Of a stretch of 55,180 bases of DNA, positions 9,541 through 19,745 are shown one piece after another (position 1 is the first letter of the stretch; each line of letters begins with the position of its first letter). This stretch comes from an uncultured Prochlorococcus sp. (GTDB lineage Bacteria > Cyanobacteriota > Cyanobacteriia > PCC-6307 > Cyanobiaceae), in assembly GCA_902627325.1 (NCBI GenBank), contig CACOIM010000005.1:1-55180 (forward strand), in the 5' to 3' direction. Below the pieces are notes generated by a model. The model did no database searches and was not told where the DNA came from. It saw only the letters and a program-made list of their open reading frames with translations. The position numbers and the translations under genes were made by a program.

Positions 9541-10761
9541 TTGAAAGGCTGGCAAGTTTTTAAAATAAGGGGTATACCTTTTAATGTCCATCCTTATTGG
9601 ATCGGTCTCCTTTTTTTATTCTCATGGAGCATTAGTGATCAAATTAATCTTATATATAGTGATTTATTTAACAATCAAGAGGCTTGGTTGATAGGTTTCT
9701 TCACATCATTTTTATTTTTATTTTCAATTATATTCCATCAGATTTTTCATACATATATTTGCCTTAATGAAGGAGTTAAAATTAAGAATATTACCTTCTT
9801 TTTTCTAGGAGCAGTTTTGCAAATAGAAAAAGATTGTCAAACTGCTTTAGGCAATATAAAAATATCTCTTGTAAGACCTCTTTTATGTTTTATAACATCT
9901 TTCTTTTTATTCTTAATAAGCAATTCTAGCGAATCCAAAGAGCAAATTTTCATAAATATAATAACCAGAGTTGGAGTTTTAAATTTATTTCTTGGACTAT
10001 TTAATTTAATCCCTTTTGGGACTTTGGATGGTGGCAACTTAGTTAAAAGTATCATTTGGCATTATTCTGGTAGCAAGAACAAAGGCAGAATTATATTAAA
10101 TAAATTTACTCTGTTTTTATCAATATTTCTGCTTACTGTCGGCGTTTTTTTACTATTTAGTTTAAATTTTTATTATGGATTAATATTATTTTTATTAGCA
10201 ATATTTGGAATTAATATTTCTAAATCTGATGATCAATATTTGAAAATTGAGAAAATTTTAAAATCTAATAATCTTCGTGAATTATCATTAAAACCGTTAA
10301 GAAAAATTGAATTTGATTTAACTTTAAGCCAGTTTAATAGATTGATAAAAGATGAAAATAATTTAGATAAATATTTTTTTATTACTAAAAATGGTAGATG
10401 GGATGGTTTTATCTCGGTTGATATTTTGAAGGATATTCCTGTTAAAAAATGGGATCTAAAAATTGTAAGTGAATTTAATAAATCAATTAAAAATTTCCCA
10501 TGCATTTTTGAGAAAGCACCGCTGTGGCAAATTATCGAAAAAATTGAAAAAACTAATGGAGGTACAGTATTAATAATTAATCCTTATGGTATTCCTATAG
10601 GATTATTGGATAGGAAAAATATTGGTTTCTTTGTTCTAAAGAAGCTTGGCTTTAATATTACTAATGAAATCTTAAATAAGATTAAATCAAAAAATAATTA
10701 TCCTTTAGGTATTGAGTTACCAAAGATAATCAAATTAATGAAGAGCAAAGGTGATATTTAG
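9541..10761 (+). CDS. Membrane site-2 protease-like (M50) protein with CBS-like C-terminus, altered active site
   Basis: 406 residues with an apparent site-2-protease layout: several hydrophobic helices over residues 15-225, then a soluble region (about 235-400) that looks like two CBS domains. The N-terminal FKIRGIPFNVHPYW is typical of cyanobacterial M50B proteins. The second metal motif is kept (FNLIPFGTLDGGN, Asp near residue 163). The HExxH motif instead reads HQIFH at residues 66-70 (codon CAG), so the catalytic glutamate is missing. It may be an inactive pseudoprotease or an adaptor. The start is TTG 9541. It converges on the lipoate ligase-like gene. Confidence 0.8.
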   Translation: MKGWQVFKIRGIPFNVHPYWIGLLFLFSWSISDQINLIYSDLFNNQEAWLIGFFTSFLFLFSIIFHQIFHTYICLNEGVKIKNITFFFLGAVLQIEKDCQTALGNIKISLVRPLLCFITSFFLFLISNSSESKEQIFINIITRVGVLNLFLGLFNLIPFGTLDGGNLVKSIIWHYSGSKNKGRIILNKFTLFLSIFLLTVGVFLLFSLNFYYGLILFLLAIFGINISKSDDQYLKIEKILKSNNLRELSLKPLRKIEFDLTLSQFNRLIKDENNLDKYFFITKNGRWDGFISVDILKDIPVKKWDLKIVSEFNKSIKNFPCIFEKAPLWQIIEKIEKTNGGTVLIINPYGIPIGLLDRKNIGFFVLKKLGFNITNEILNKIKSKNNYPLGIELPKIIKLMKSKGDI

Positions 10762-10773
10762 TAATTATTGATT

Positions 10774-11481
10774 TCACAAAATATTTTTTATTTCACAAGG
10801 TTTTAAAAAAATATTTTCTATTGATGAATCGGAATAATTTTCTAAAAAAGAGTTTTTTAAGTGTTTAATAATTTTCTTTTTACTTAAGTAGAGATTTAAT
10901 GGCTCTGGTGGTTTTTTATCAAATATTTTTATCCATAAATCTAATGGAGGATTTAGTTGTATCTCTCCATGTTGCAGAAATGAACCTTTTTTCCAATACT
11001 GAGCACTACCAATTATCTTATTACCATTTTCATCTACTAGGTCAGAAACATAATTCGTTCCGAAACAATGTTCCTTTATGCTCCCTTTTTTGACAGATCC
11101 ATTTTGTAAAGAAATACCTAAAAAAGCGAAACTTTTTATAAGCCAACTATTTATAAACTGATAACTGAATTTTTTATATTCAGGCTTATTAAAAGTTAAG
11201 GAATAAGTAATGCCTCCAGAGTGTAAAACTGCTCCTCCGCCTGAGGGTCTTCTTACTATATTAATTAAGCCTTTTTCTCTCAAATCTTTCCAATGTTCAG
11301 GAAACTCTTTTTGGTGAAAACCCAATGAAATCCAATTGCCTTCCCATAAGTAAAACCTTAAAGTAAAAAGAATATTATTATTTAAAATAGTTTTTTCTAG
11401 TAAATCTATATCAATAGACATTTGTTCATGACCTGATGTTTTAATGGTTGAAATAATTAATGCTTTTTTCTTATAATTCAA
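10774..11481 (-). CDS. Lipoate-protein ligase A / octanoyltransferase family protein
   Basis: 235 residues of the biotin/lipoate A/B ligase fold. The RRPSGGGAVLHSGGITYSL block binds lipoyl/octanoyl-AMP, and the Lys in NKIIGSAQ is the conserved family lysine. It would attach lipoate or octanoate to E2 or GcvH proteins. It is shorter than E. coli LplA (about 338 residues) and lacks that protein's C-terminal domain, so it may be an LplA-like large domain alone or a LipM-type octanoyltransferase. Upstream lies about 240 bases of very AT-rich DNA in which I see no gene. Confidence 0.82.
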   Translation of the reverse strand: MNYKKKALIISTIKTSGHEQMSIDIDLLEKTILNNNILFTLRFYLWEGNWISLGFHQKEFPEHWKDLREKGLINIVRRPSGGGAVLHSGGITYSLTFNKPEYKKFSYQFINSWLIKSFAFLGISLQNGSVKKGSIKEHCFGTNYVSDLVDENGNKIIGSAQYWKKGSFLQHGEIQLNPPLDLWIKIFDKKPPEPLNLYLSKKKIIKHLKNSFLENYSDSSIENIFLKPCEIKNIL

Positions 11482-11722
11482 AATATGTTTTAGATGATAG
11501 TTAAAATTTTTTAATGATATATTTTAAGTCTATAAGTTTAACTAACTATTTAAATCATTTATTGTGAATTTCTATCTTAATTAATATAAAAAATTTTATT
11601 ACTATAAGTTAATATTATTTATATTATTTAATTTTAAAGAATATTTAAATTTGGCTTTTAATTTTTATATGTTATTAATAAATATATAAACAAGTTCTTT
11701 AAATTTCTAAAGTCTTCATCAC

Positions 11723-12082
11723 ATGATTTTAAATAAATATGTTGAGGGATCAAAAGTTATTCATTTCTTAAATAAGGATGAACTTCATAAGAAAAATGTA
11801 GTCAAAAAAAAAGAAAAAAATCTACTAACATCAACCTATTTACTATTAAAAATTTGTTTGTTTTTATTATCTTTTATAAGTTTGATTAAAATAGTAAACA
11901 TAACACAATTGAGAATGTCGAGGCTAAAGGAAATTAAAGATTCTTATTTATATGAAAAAGATAGATTTCAAAAATTAACAAATAGGTTTGATAACTTATT
12001 GTCCCCTCAAGGTCAGCAAAGATTTATGAAGGATCAAGATCAAATGATATCTCGTGACGTTATGAGAGTAATATGGCGTTAA
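11723..12082 (+). CDS. Small single-pass membrane protein, unknown
   Basis: 119 residues, not recognised. The first ~35 residues are polar and basic (KKKEKN), followed by one hydrophobic helix (about 38-60) and then a charged, probably helical segment (RLKEIKDSYLYEKDRF) that could form a short coiled coil. The C-terminus ends QDQMISRDVMRVIWR. The layout resembles small bitopic FtsB/FtsL-type proteins in shape only; no family claim is made. It lies 48 bases before por on the same strand and could share its transcript. Confidence 0.6.
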   Translation: MILNKYVEGSKVIHFLNKDELHKKNVVKKKEKNLLTSTYLLLKICLFLLSFISLIKIVNITQLRMSRLKEIKDSYLYEKDRFQKLTNRFDNLLSPQGQQRFMKDQDQMISRDVMRVIWR

Positions 12083-12130
12083 TGCAATTGAACTTTTTAT
12101 TTGCATTATCGAAAGTGTTAGTGAGGCTTA

Positions 12131-13141
12131 TTGCTAGTGGAAAAGTTTAAACAAGGGGTTGTTCTTATTACGGGGACTACATCTGGAGTTGGATTAAATA
12201 CCCTAAAACCCTTATTAAGTTCTGGTTGGAAGGTTGTTGCGATAAATCGTTCGAATAAGAGAGCTATCGATGCAGCATCAATGTTTTTAGGTAAAGATGA
12301 TTTAAACAAAATAAATTTTATTGAAATTGATTTATCAGATCTAAATCAAGTAAGGAAAGGTGCTCAAGAAATTTCAATAAAGTTTAAAGGTGCATTAAAA
12401 ATACTTATTTGTAATGCGGCTGTTTATAAACCACGATTGAGGAGACCAGATAGATCTGTCCAGGGCTTTGAGAATTCAATGGCAGTTAATCATTTTGGTC
12501 ACTTTTTGTTAATTAATCTTTTAATTAATGATTTAGTTAATTCTGATAAAGAGATTAATTTGAATGGAAAAAATATTTTATTTACTCCGAGAGTCACCAT
12601 TTTAGGAACTGTGACTGCAAATTATCTTGAATTAGGAGGAAAAATACCCATCCCAGCGCCTGCTGATTTAGGAGATTTGGCTGGTTTTGAAAAAGGTTTC
12701 CTCTCTCCAATAAGTATGGCAAATGGAAAGAAATTTAAGCCTGGGAAAGCTTATAAAGATAGTAAATTATGCAATATGATAACGGTTCAAGAATTAGCCA
12801 AAAGATATTCTTCTGAAAAAATTATATGTAATTCCCTCTATCCTGGTTGTGTGGCTAATAGCAAGTTGTTTAGGAATACTCCTTGGATTTTTAGATTACT
12901 ATTTCCACTATTTCAGAAATATATTACTAAAGGTTATGTTACTGAAAAGTTAGCTGGTCAGAGAGTTGCTTCGGTCGCAACAGATAGTGATCTGTTTCAA
13001 TCAGGAGTTCATTGGAGTTGGGGAAATAGACAAAAATTAGTTGGGAATGTATTTTCTCAGAAACTTTCAAAAAGGATAATTGATCCTGAACTTTCAAAGA
13101 AAACTTGGGATTTATCTATGAAATTGGTTGGCTTAAAATAA
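12131..13141 (+). CDS. por: Light-dependent protochlorophyllide oxidoreductase (LPOR)
   Basis: 336 residues. An SDR enzyme that reduces protochlorophyllide to chlorophyllide using NADPH and light. The Rossmann motif TGTTSGVGLNT is near residue 14, CNAAVY is the SDR NAG equivalent, and the catalytic Tyr/Lys are in the diagnostic YKDSK. The SDR core carries the LPOR-specific insert (PIPAPADLGDLAG) and the C-terminal VGNVFSQKLS region. Start may be TTG 12131 or GTG 12137. It faces chlL tail to tail with only 15 bases between, so both protochlorophyllide reductases are encoded side by side. Confidence 0.95.
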   Translation: MLVEKFKQGVVLITGTTSGVGLNTLKPLLSSGWKVVAINRSNKRAIDAASMFLGKDDLNKINFIEIDLSDLNQVRKGAQEISIKFKGALKILICNAAVYKPRLRRPDRSVQGFENSMAVNHFGHFLLINLLINDLVNSDKEINLNGKNILFTPRVTILGTVTANYLELGGKIPIPAPADLGDLAGFEKGFLSPISMANGKKFKPGKAYKDSKLCNMITVQELAKRYSSEKIICNSLYPGCVANSKLFRNTPWIFRLLFPLFQKYITKGYVTEKLAGQRVASVATDSDLFQSGVHWSWGNRQKLVGNVFSQKLSKRIIDPELSKKTWDLSMKLVGLK

Positions 13142-13156
13142 TCTTAAGTATTTAAT

Positions 13157-14044
<888 letters not shown>

Positions 14045-14232
14045 TTAAGCTTAAATTATCTTATTTATATTCATTCTTACAGGGTAAATGCCACCTTGGA
14101 TATATTTATAAATAAATATTTATTTATTAATAATAAACTTCTAAAAGCAAGGATATAAAAGAGCATTTTAGAGTAATTCTTTATACTTTAAGTGTAAATA
14201 CTCATGCTTTAGTTTTACATATTATGTAAGAG

Positions 14233-15801
14233 TTAACTGAAAAATGCTTTTGCATCGTAAAGAGTCTCATCACTAATTTCTACTAGCCCTTTTGATAAGG
14301 CATATTTTTCGGTATTTGTCTTTACTTTTCCTCTAACAAAAAATGGAACTTTCGTTAATTCTGCTTTCCCAGAGTCCGTCCAAATTATTTCTTTAATGCA
14401 TGACTCGATGTTTTGTGAATTATTTTTATTCTCTTCAGTATTAACAGCTGTGTGTCCCAAATGGCTTTGGTGGCCATCAACGAATTCAAAATCATGTTTG
14501 AACATATCAATTAAATGTTCTTCCAATCCCATCATTAATGGATGTACCCAGTCATCAAAAATTACATTTGCGCCTTCCCATCCCATTTGAGGGCTATATC
14601 TTGCTGGCACATCTTGAACATGCATAGGTGTACTTATAACTGCGCATGGTATACCAAGTCTTTTAGCACTATGTCTTTCCATTTGGGTTCCTAAAACTAA
14701 TTCAGGTGATGTCTTTTTTATCGCATCTTCGACTTCAAGGTAATTGTTTGTTATGAGTGCTTCTAAATTTAAATCTTTTGCGACTCCTCTAACTTTTCTC
14801 GCTATCTCTCTACTATAAGTGCCTAATCCTACTACTTCAAAACCAAGCTCCTCCTTGGCTATTTTTGCGGCTGCAATTACGTGAGTTCCATCTCCAAAAA
14901 TAAAAACCCTTTTGCCTGTCAAATAATTAGAATCAACTGACTTTGAATACCATGGAAGTTTTGATTTATTTTCTAACTCGTCTTTATTTGTTAAAGGGAG
15001 ATCTAATTTTTTATGTACTTCATTGATAAAATTAATTGTATTCTCAATTCCTATTGGGATTGTAGTGGTATACTCCATTCCAAAATTTCTTTTAAGCCAT
15101 TCACATGAAGCTTCTGCAATTTCAAGATATAAACAGATATTTAAGTCCGCGTCAATTAATCTTTTAATATCATCTGGACTCGAATTAAGAGGAGAAACTA
15201 CATTTGTATCTATACCTTGCTCAGAGAGGATTCTCTGAATTTCTATTACATCATCTCTACATCTAAAGCCAAGAAGAGTCGGCCCTAATAAATTTACTTT
15301 TGGTCTTCGACCCAGTTCCTTCCACCTTTGTGGACTTATTTTGCTATTTTCTGAAGCAGCCTCTTTTAATAAAGTTCTTATTAATTGATAAAAAGTTTCT
15401 GAGGCCCCCCAATTCTCTTTTTTACTATAAGCGGGCAATTCTAAGTTAACAATTGGGATGTCAAATCCCATACCTTTTGCAAGTGCTCCTGGTTGATCTT
15501 GTATTAATTCTGCAGTACAACTCTCACCTATCAAAAGTGCTTTTGGTTTAAAGCGTTCCACAGACTCTGAAATATTTCTTTTAACTAATTCTGCCGTGTC
15601 ACCACCTAAGTCTCTTGCCTGAAAAGTTGTATATGTTACTGGAGGCCTTTTCCCTCTCCTTTCTATCATTGTAAAAAGGAGATCAGCGTAAGTATCACCT
15701 TGTGGAGCATGAAGTACGTAGTGCAAATCTTTCATTGAGGATGCAATTCTCATCGCCCCGACATGTGGAGGGCCTTCATATGTCCAAAGAGTTAATTCCA
15801 T
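14233..15801 (-). CDS. chlB: Dark-operative protochlorophyllide reductase subunit ChlB
   Basis: 522 residues. It forms the catalytic heterotetramer with ChlN, binding protochlorophyllide and sharing the intersubunit [4Fe-4S] cluster. The N-terminal [18 protein letters not shown] is highly characteristic, as are [11 protein letters not shown] and [20 protein letters not shown]. Its C-terminal ~60 residues ([19 protein letters not shown]) match the ChlB-specific protochlorophyllide-facing domain. It starts 7 bases after the chlN stop, clearly the same operon. Confidence 0.97.
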   Translation of the reverse strand: MELTLWTYEGPPHVGAMRIASSMKDLHYVLHAPQGDTYADLLFTMIERRGKRPPVTYTTFQARDLGGDTAELVKRNISESVERFKPKALLIGESCTAELIQDQPGALAKGMGFDIPIVNLELPAYSKKENWGASETFYQLIRTLLKEAASENSKISPQRWKELGRRPKVNLLGPTLLGFRCRDDVIEIQRILSEQGIDTNVVSPLNSSPDDIKRLIDADLNICLYLEIAEASCEWLKRNFGMEYTTTIPIGIENTINFINEVHKKLDLPLTNKDELENKSKLPWYSKSVDSNYLTGKRVFIFGDGTHVIAAAKIAKEELGFEVVGLGTYSREIARKVRGVAKDLNLEALITNNYLEVEDAIKKTSPELVLGTQMERHSAKRLGIPCAVISTPMHVQDVPARYSPQMGWEGANVIFDDWVHPLMMGLEEHLIDMFKHDFEFVDGHQSHLGHTAVNTEENKNNSQNIESCIKEIIWTDSGKAELTKVPFFVRGKVKTNTEKYALSKGLVEISDETLYDAKAFFS

Positions 15802-15808
15802 GATTTTG

Positions 15809-17068
<1,260 letters not shown>

Positions 17069-17226
17069 TCAATAAGTTTTGGATCTTATTTCTAAAGCAT
17101 GCATAAATTTCTAATTTAAAGAAAGTAATTGATTAAGTTCTCTTACAAATTGCATATATTTTAAAAACTTATATGAATGTTTAAAAACGCAAATGATTAA
17201 ATTTTTTGATCTAAAAAAGTGCAATT

Positions 17227-17595
17227 TTAATTTCTCCAATAATTATTTTCATCATTTAACTTAGAGATTTTCCAAACATTCCTTGCGATTTTTGTGGCTA
17301 ATAAACCTCCTCTTTCGACCTTAGATTTTCCCGGTTTAGCCCCCATCAAAACTGAAACTTCTGAAGTGCTTAAAGGCGCACCTGTTTTTATTGCTAGTTC
17401 TGTTAATTCAAGTCTATTTCTAAGGTTATTGAGGTTCTTACTCTCAGAATCTTCACCTGTAAGCCAGCTAAATGTAGGATCTTTTTGAGATAATTTCTGC
17501 ATCAAACTTAAACTAACTAATCCGAGAGTTTTGTCTGTAGTTAATTCTTCTGTTCCTAATGTTGAACTGATTGATTTATTTTGAGAAGATGCCAT
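17227..17595 (-). CDS. Conserved-looking 122-residue protein, possible HTH, unknown
   Basis: Not recognised by name. The N-terminal ~25 residues are Ser/Thr-rich and look disordered. Helical segments follow (about 28-75), then PLSTSEVSVLMGAKPGKSK and GGLLATKIARNVWKI. The LSTSEVSVLMG...KSKVERGG stretch has the spacing of a helix-turn-helix, with basic residues in the second helix. There are no TM segments or cysteines. It lies immediately upstream of chlN on the same strand and is divergent from csoS1D across 97 bases, a position that would suit a local regulator. DNA binding is an inference. Confidence 0.65.
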   Translation of the reverse strand: MASSQNKSISSTLGTEELTTDKTLGLVSLSLMQKLSQKDPTFSWLTGEDSESKNLNNLRNRLELTELAIKTGAPLSTSEVSVLMGAKPGKSKVERGGLLATKIARNVWKISKLNDENNYWRN

Positions 17596-17692
17596 AATTT
17601 TGAGACTATTTAAATTGAAGTTATCGGTTCATAGGAACTATGCAAGTAAATTTAATAGAAAAATGGATCGATAATAAGTTATAGTCTCATGA

Positions 17693-18460
17693 ATGGAACC
17701 AACATCTAGCTTAAATAGGGCAGACAGAAAGAATAAACGTACTGTAGTTACAGGCTCTGAGATCCAATCTCAGGCGAATGCTGGTGGATTTATTACGACT
17801 GACTCAGAAAAGTCATTAGTTTCGAGGCAAGCAAGCCAAGTAGAACAGATTGAATTAAGAACATATGTTTTTCTTGATTCTTTACAGCCGCAGTTAGCTG
17901 CTTATATGGGTACTGTAAGCAGAGGTTTTTTGCCAATCCCGGGAGATTCATGCTTATGGATGGAAGTTTCTCCTGGAATGGCGATCCATAGGGTTACTGA
18001 CATAGCTTTAAAAGCTAGTAATGTTCGTCTAGGCCAGATGATTGTGGAAAGAGAATTTGGTTCATTTGCTCTCTACCATAAGGACCAAAGTACTGTTTTA
18101 CATTCTGGAGATGTTGTTCTGGACGCTATTGGGAGCGAAGTAAGAAAAAGAACAAAACCTACAACAAGTTGGACCGAGATTATTCGAGCGATAACACCTG
18201 ATCATTCAGTATTAATTAACAGACAAAATAGAAGTGGCTCAATGATTCAATCAGGTATGAGTATGTTTATTCTTGAAACTGAGCCAGCAGGTTATGTCTT
18301 AAAAGCAGCTAATGAAGCAGAAAAGGCTTCAAATATAACTGTTGTTGATGTTAAAGCTGTTGGAGCTTTTGGTAGATTAACTTTAGCAGGAAAAGAAGGC
18401 GATGTTGAGGAGGCGGCAGCAGCATCTATTAATGCTATTGAACAAATATCTAATTATTAA
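17693..18460 (+). CDS. csoS1D: Tandem-BMC carboxysome shell protein CsoS1D
   Basis: 255 residues: an N-terminal disordered tail of ~50, then two fused BMC domains (about 52-150 and 155-252). CsoS1D forms pseudohexameric trimers that stack and have a gated pore. The Glu-Arg gate pair is visible in IVEREFGSFA (about residues 119-120), matching that described for the MED4 protein. The second domain ends with VVDVKAVGAFGRLTLAG, typical of BMC folds. It precedes the main cso operon but is separated from csoS1 by the oppositely oriented rdgB. A TATAGT at 17680-17685 lies very close to the ATG. Confidence 0.95.
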   Translation: MEPTSSLNRADRKNKRTVVTGSEIQSQANAGGFITTDSEKSLVSRQASQVEQIELRTYVFLDSLQPQLAAYMGTVSRGFLPIPGDSCLWMEVSPGMAIHRVTDIALKASNVRLGQMIVEREFGSFALYHKDQSTVLHSGDVVLDAIGSEVRKRTKPTTSWTEIIRAITPDHSVLINRQNRSGSMIQSGMSMFILETEPAGYVLKAANEAEKASNITVVDVKAVGAFGRLTLAGKEGDVEEAAAASINAIEQISNY

Positions 18461-18463
18461 AAT

Positions 18464-19048
18464 TTAATTTAAACCTAATTCTTTTTTTAGGAAAGGAGCA
18501 AGCTCTCTGGCAGCTTTCCCTCTGCTTCCTAATTTTGATAATTGAGAATCATTTAACTCTCCGTATACTCTATTAGCTTCTTTAACCCAAAAAATTGATT
18601 CAAATTCTCCGTCAGGATATTTTGGCTTTTTAAGAATTTCTCCCCAACAAATTCCAGTAGATTCTTTAACTAATTCTCCATTTGGATCGCATAGGACCAT
18701 ACAGCTAATAAGTCTTGCACTCCTATATGGTGTATCTCCAAGTTCATTTAATAGCTTTTTTACTTTTTCAGAATTGTTTTTGGCATATCTTGCTGAAAAA
18801 ATACCTGGTTTGCCTTCTAAAAAGTCAACTTCTAATCCTGAGTCATCAGCCAAAGCCCATGAGTTTGTCTTTATAGAAGCTGCTTTTGCTTTTAGTAATG
18901 CATTCTCCAAATATGTTTTGCCTGTCTCTTCTACATTTAGAGAATCAGGCTGTTTTATTACCTCTAAATTTAAAACATTAAGCATTTCAGAAATTTCTGA
19001 AACTTTTTTTAAATTGCCGCTAGCAATAATTAATCTTGTTTTACTCAA
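18464..19048 (-). CDS. rdgB: Non-canonical purine NTP pyrophosphatase (RdgB/HAM1 family)
   Basis: Removes dITP/ITP/XTP from the nucleotide pool. Motifs: LIIASGNLKKVSEI (N-terminal SGNxxKxxE), ALADDSGLEVDFLEGKPGIFSARYA and the C-terminal ELNDSQLSKLGSRGKAARELAPFL (the usual S-HRxxA region reads SRGKAA). The track starts at ATG 19114, but its extra 22 residues precede the conserved start and have no family counterpart. TTG 19048 begins LSKTRLIIASGN and gives 195 residues, the usual size. The longer start would place its ATG inside a direct repeat upstream of csoS1. It sits inside the cso locus on the opposite strand. Confidence 0.9.
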   Translation of the reverse strand: MSKTRLIIASGNLKKVSEISEMLNVLNLEVIKQPDSLNVEETGKTYLENALLKAKAASIKTNSWALADDSGLEVDFLEGKPGIFSARYAKNNSEKVKKLLNELGDTPYRSARLISCMVLCDPNGELVKESTGICWGEILKKPKYPDGEFESIFWVKEANRVYGELNDSQLSKLGSRGKAARELAPFLKKELGLN

Positions 19049-19114
19049 CTTGCGAAAATAAATATTATTTATCTTAACTGAAAGATTGATACAGAGACAG
19101 GAAAGGTTGAACAT

Positions 19115-19370
19115 TCCACACCTGAGCAGACAGGGCCTGTCTCGTACGAGGTTAAGTTAATGTAAATTTTTTATTAACACAACTGTATGTTTTGATGCTC
19201 TAACCAAATATTGTTAAGGAGAAATTTATCAATTATATCAAGGGTGATAAGCTGAACTTATATATCATAGTAAAAACATTAATCGAATTTTAGGTAAAAA
19301 TGCTTGACTTTTAAGGCCTCAATAGATCATTCTTCGATATGAACATTCCACATTTAGTAATTAGTAGGCA
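19115..19370. promoter_or_regulatory. Regulatory region upstream of csoS1-rbcLS, with palindromes and a direct repeat
   Basis: No gene is seen in this 256-base stretch. It holds AGACAGGGCCTGTCT (19128-19142, 7-bp arms around one base) overlapping a perfect 10-base palindrome CTCGTACGAG (19141-19150), both GC-rich for this genome. A 13-base direct repeat TGAACATTCCACA occurs at 19108-19120 and 19340-19352, the second copy ending 18 bases before the csoS1 start. A TTGACT near 19303 could be a -35 element. Such features suit binding of a LysR-type CbbR/RbcR regulator, but no binding is shown. Confidence 0.55.
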
Positions 19371-19682
19371 ATGGCTACAGAAACAATGGGTATCGCTCTC
19401 GGCATGATCGAGACACGCGGACTTGTACCTGCAATCGAAGCAGCAGACGCAATGACAAAGGCAGCAGAAGTTCGCCTTATTGGTCGTGAATTTGTTGGAG
19501 GCGGTTATGTAACCGTTTTAGTTAGAGGAGAAACTGGAGCAGTAAACGCAGCAGTTAGAGCTGGTGCTGATGCTTGTGAAAGAGTTGGTGATGGCCTAGT
19601 AGCTGCTCACATTATTGCTCGTCCTCATAGAGAAGTAGAACCTGCTTTAGGTAATGGAAATTTCCTTGGACAAAAGGACTAA
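19371..19682 (+). CDS. csoS1: Major carboxysome shell hexamer protein CsoS1
   Basis: 103 residues, a single BMC domain forming the hexagonal tiles of the alpha-carboxysome shell. ATETMGIALGMIETRGLVPAIEAADAM at the start, VRLIGREFVGGGYVTVLVRGE and a C-terminal HIIARPHREVEPALG are diagnostic. It is a single copy here, unlike the three tandem csoS1 genes of proteobacterial operons. It heads csoS1-rbcL-rbcS-csoS2-csoSCA-csoS4A-csoS4B; codon use is more GC-rich than its neighbours, as expected of a very highly expressed gene. Confidence 0.97.
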   Translation: MATETMGIALGMIETRGLVPAIEAADAMTKAAEVRLIGREFVGGGYVTVLVRGETGAVNAAVRAGADACERVGDGLVAAHIIARPHREVEPALGNGNFLGQKD

Positions 19683-19693
19683 TTTTAGATAAT

Positions 19694-19712
19694 TAAAAGC
19701 AAAAGGCTTTTG
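19694..19712 (+). other. Inverted repeat between csoS1 and rbcL
   Basis: CAAAAGGCTTTTG (19700-19712) is a 6-bp inverted repeat around one base, and the overlapping AAAAGC/GCTTTT (loop AAAAG) is an alternative stem. No long T-run follows, so a transcript stability or processing element is more likely than a full terminator. The same CAAAAG/CTTTTG arms recur after csoS4B. Confidence 0.4.
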
Positions 19713-19734
19713 AACAATTTCCCTATAAAAACCT

Positions 19735-19740
19735 AAGGAG
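19735..19740 (+). promoter_or_regulatory. Strong Shine-Dalgarno of rbcL
   Basis: AAGGAG lies 5 bases before the rbcL ATG. It is one of the few strong ribosome binding sites in this window and fits very high Rubisco synthesis. Confidence 0.75.
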
Positions 19741-19745
19741 TATCT

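Noticed and set aside
11482-11722. Possible small photosystem gene (such as psaM) in the AT-rich gap before the 119-residue protein
   Set aside because: I read the gap on both strands looking for a PsaM-like peptide; candidate starts run into stops within a few codons.
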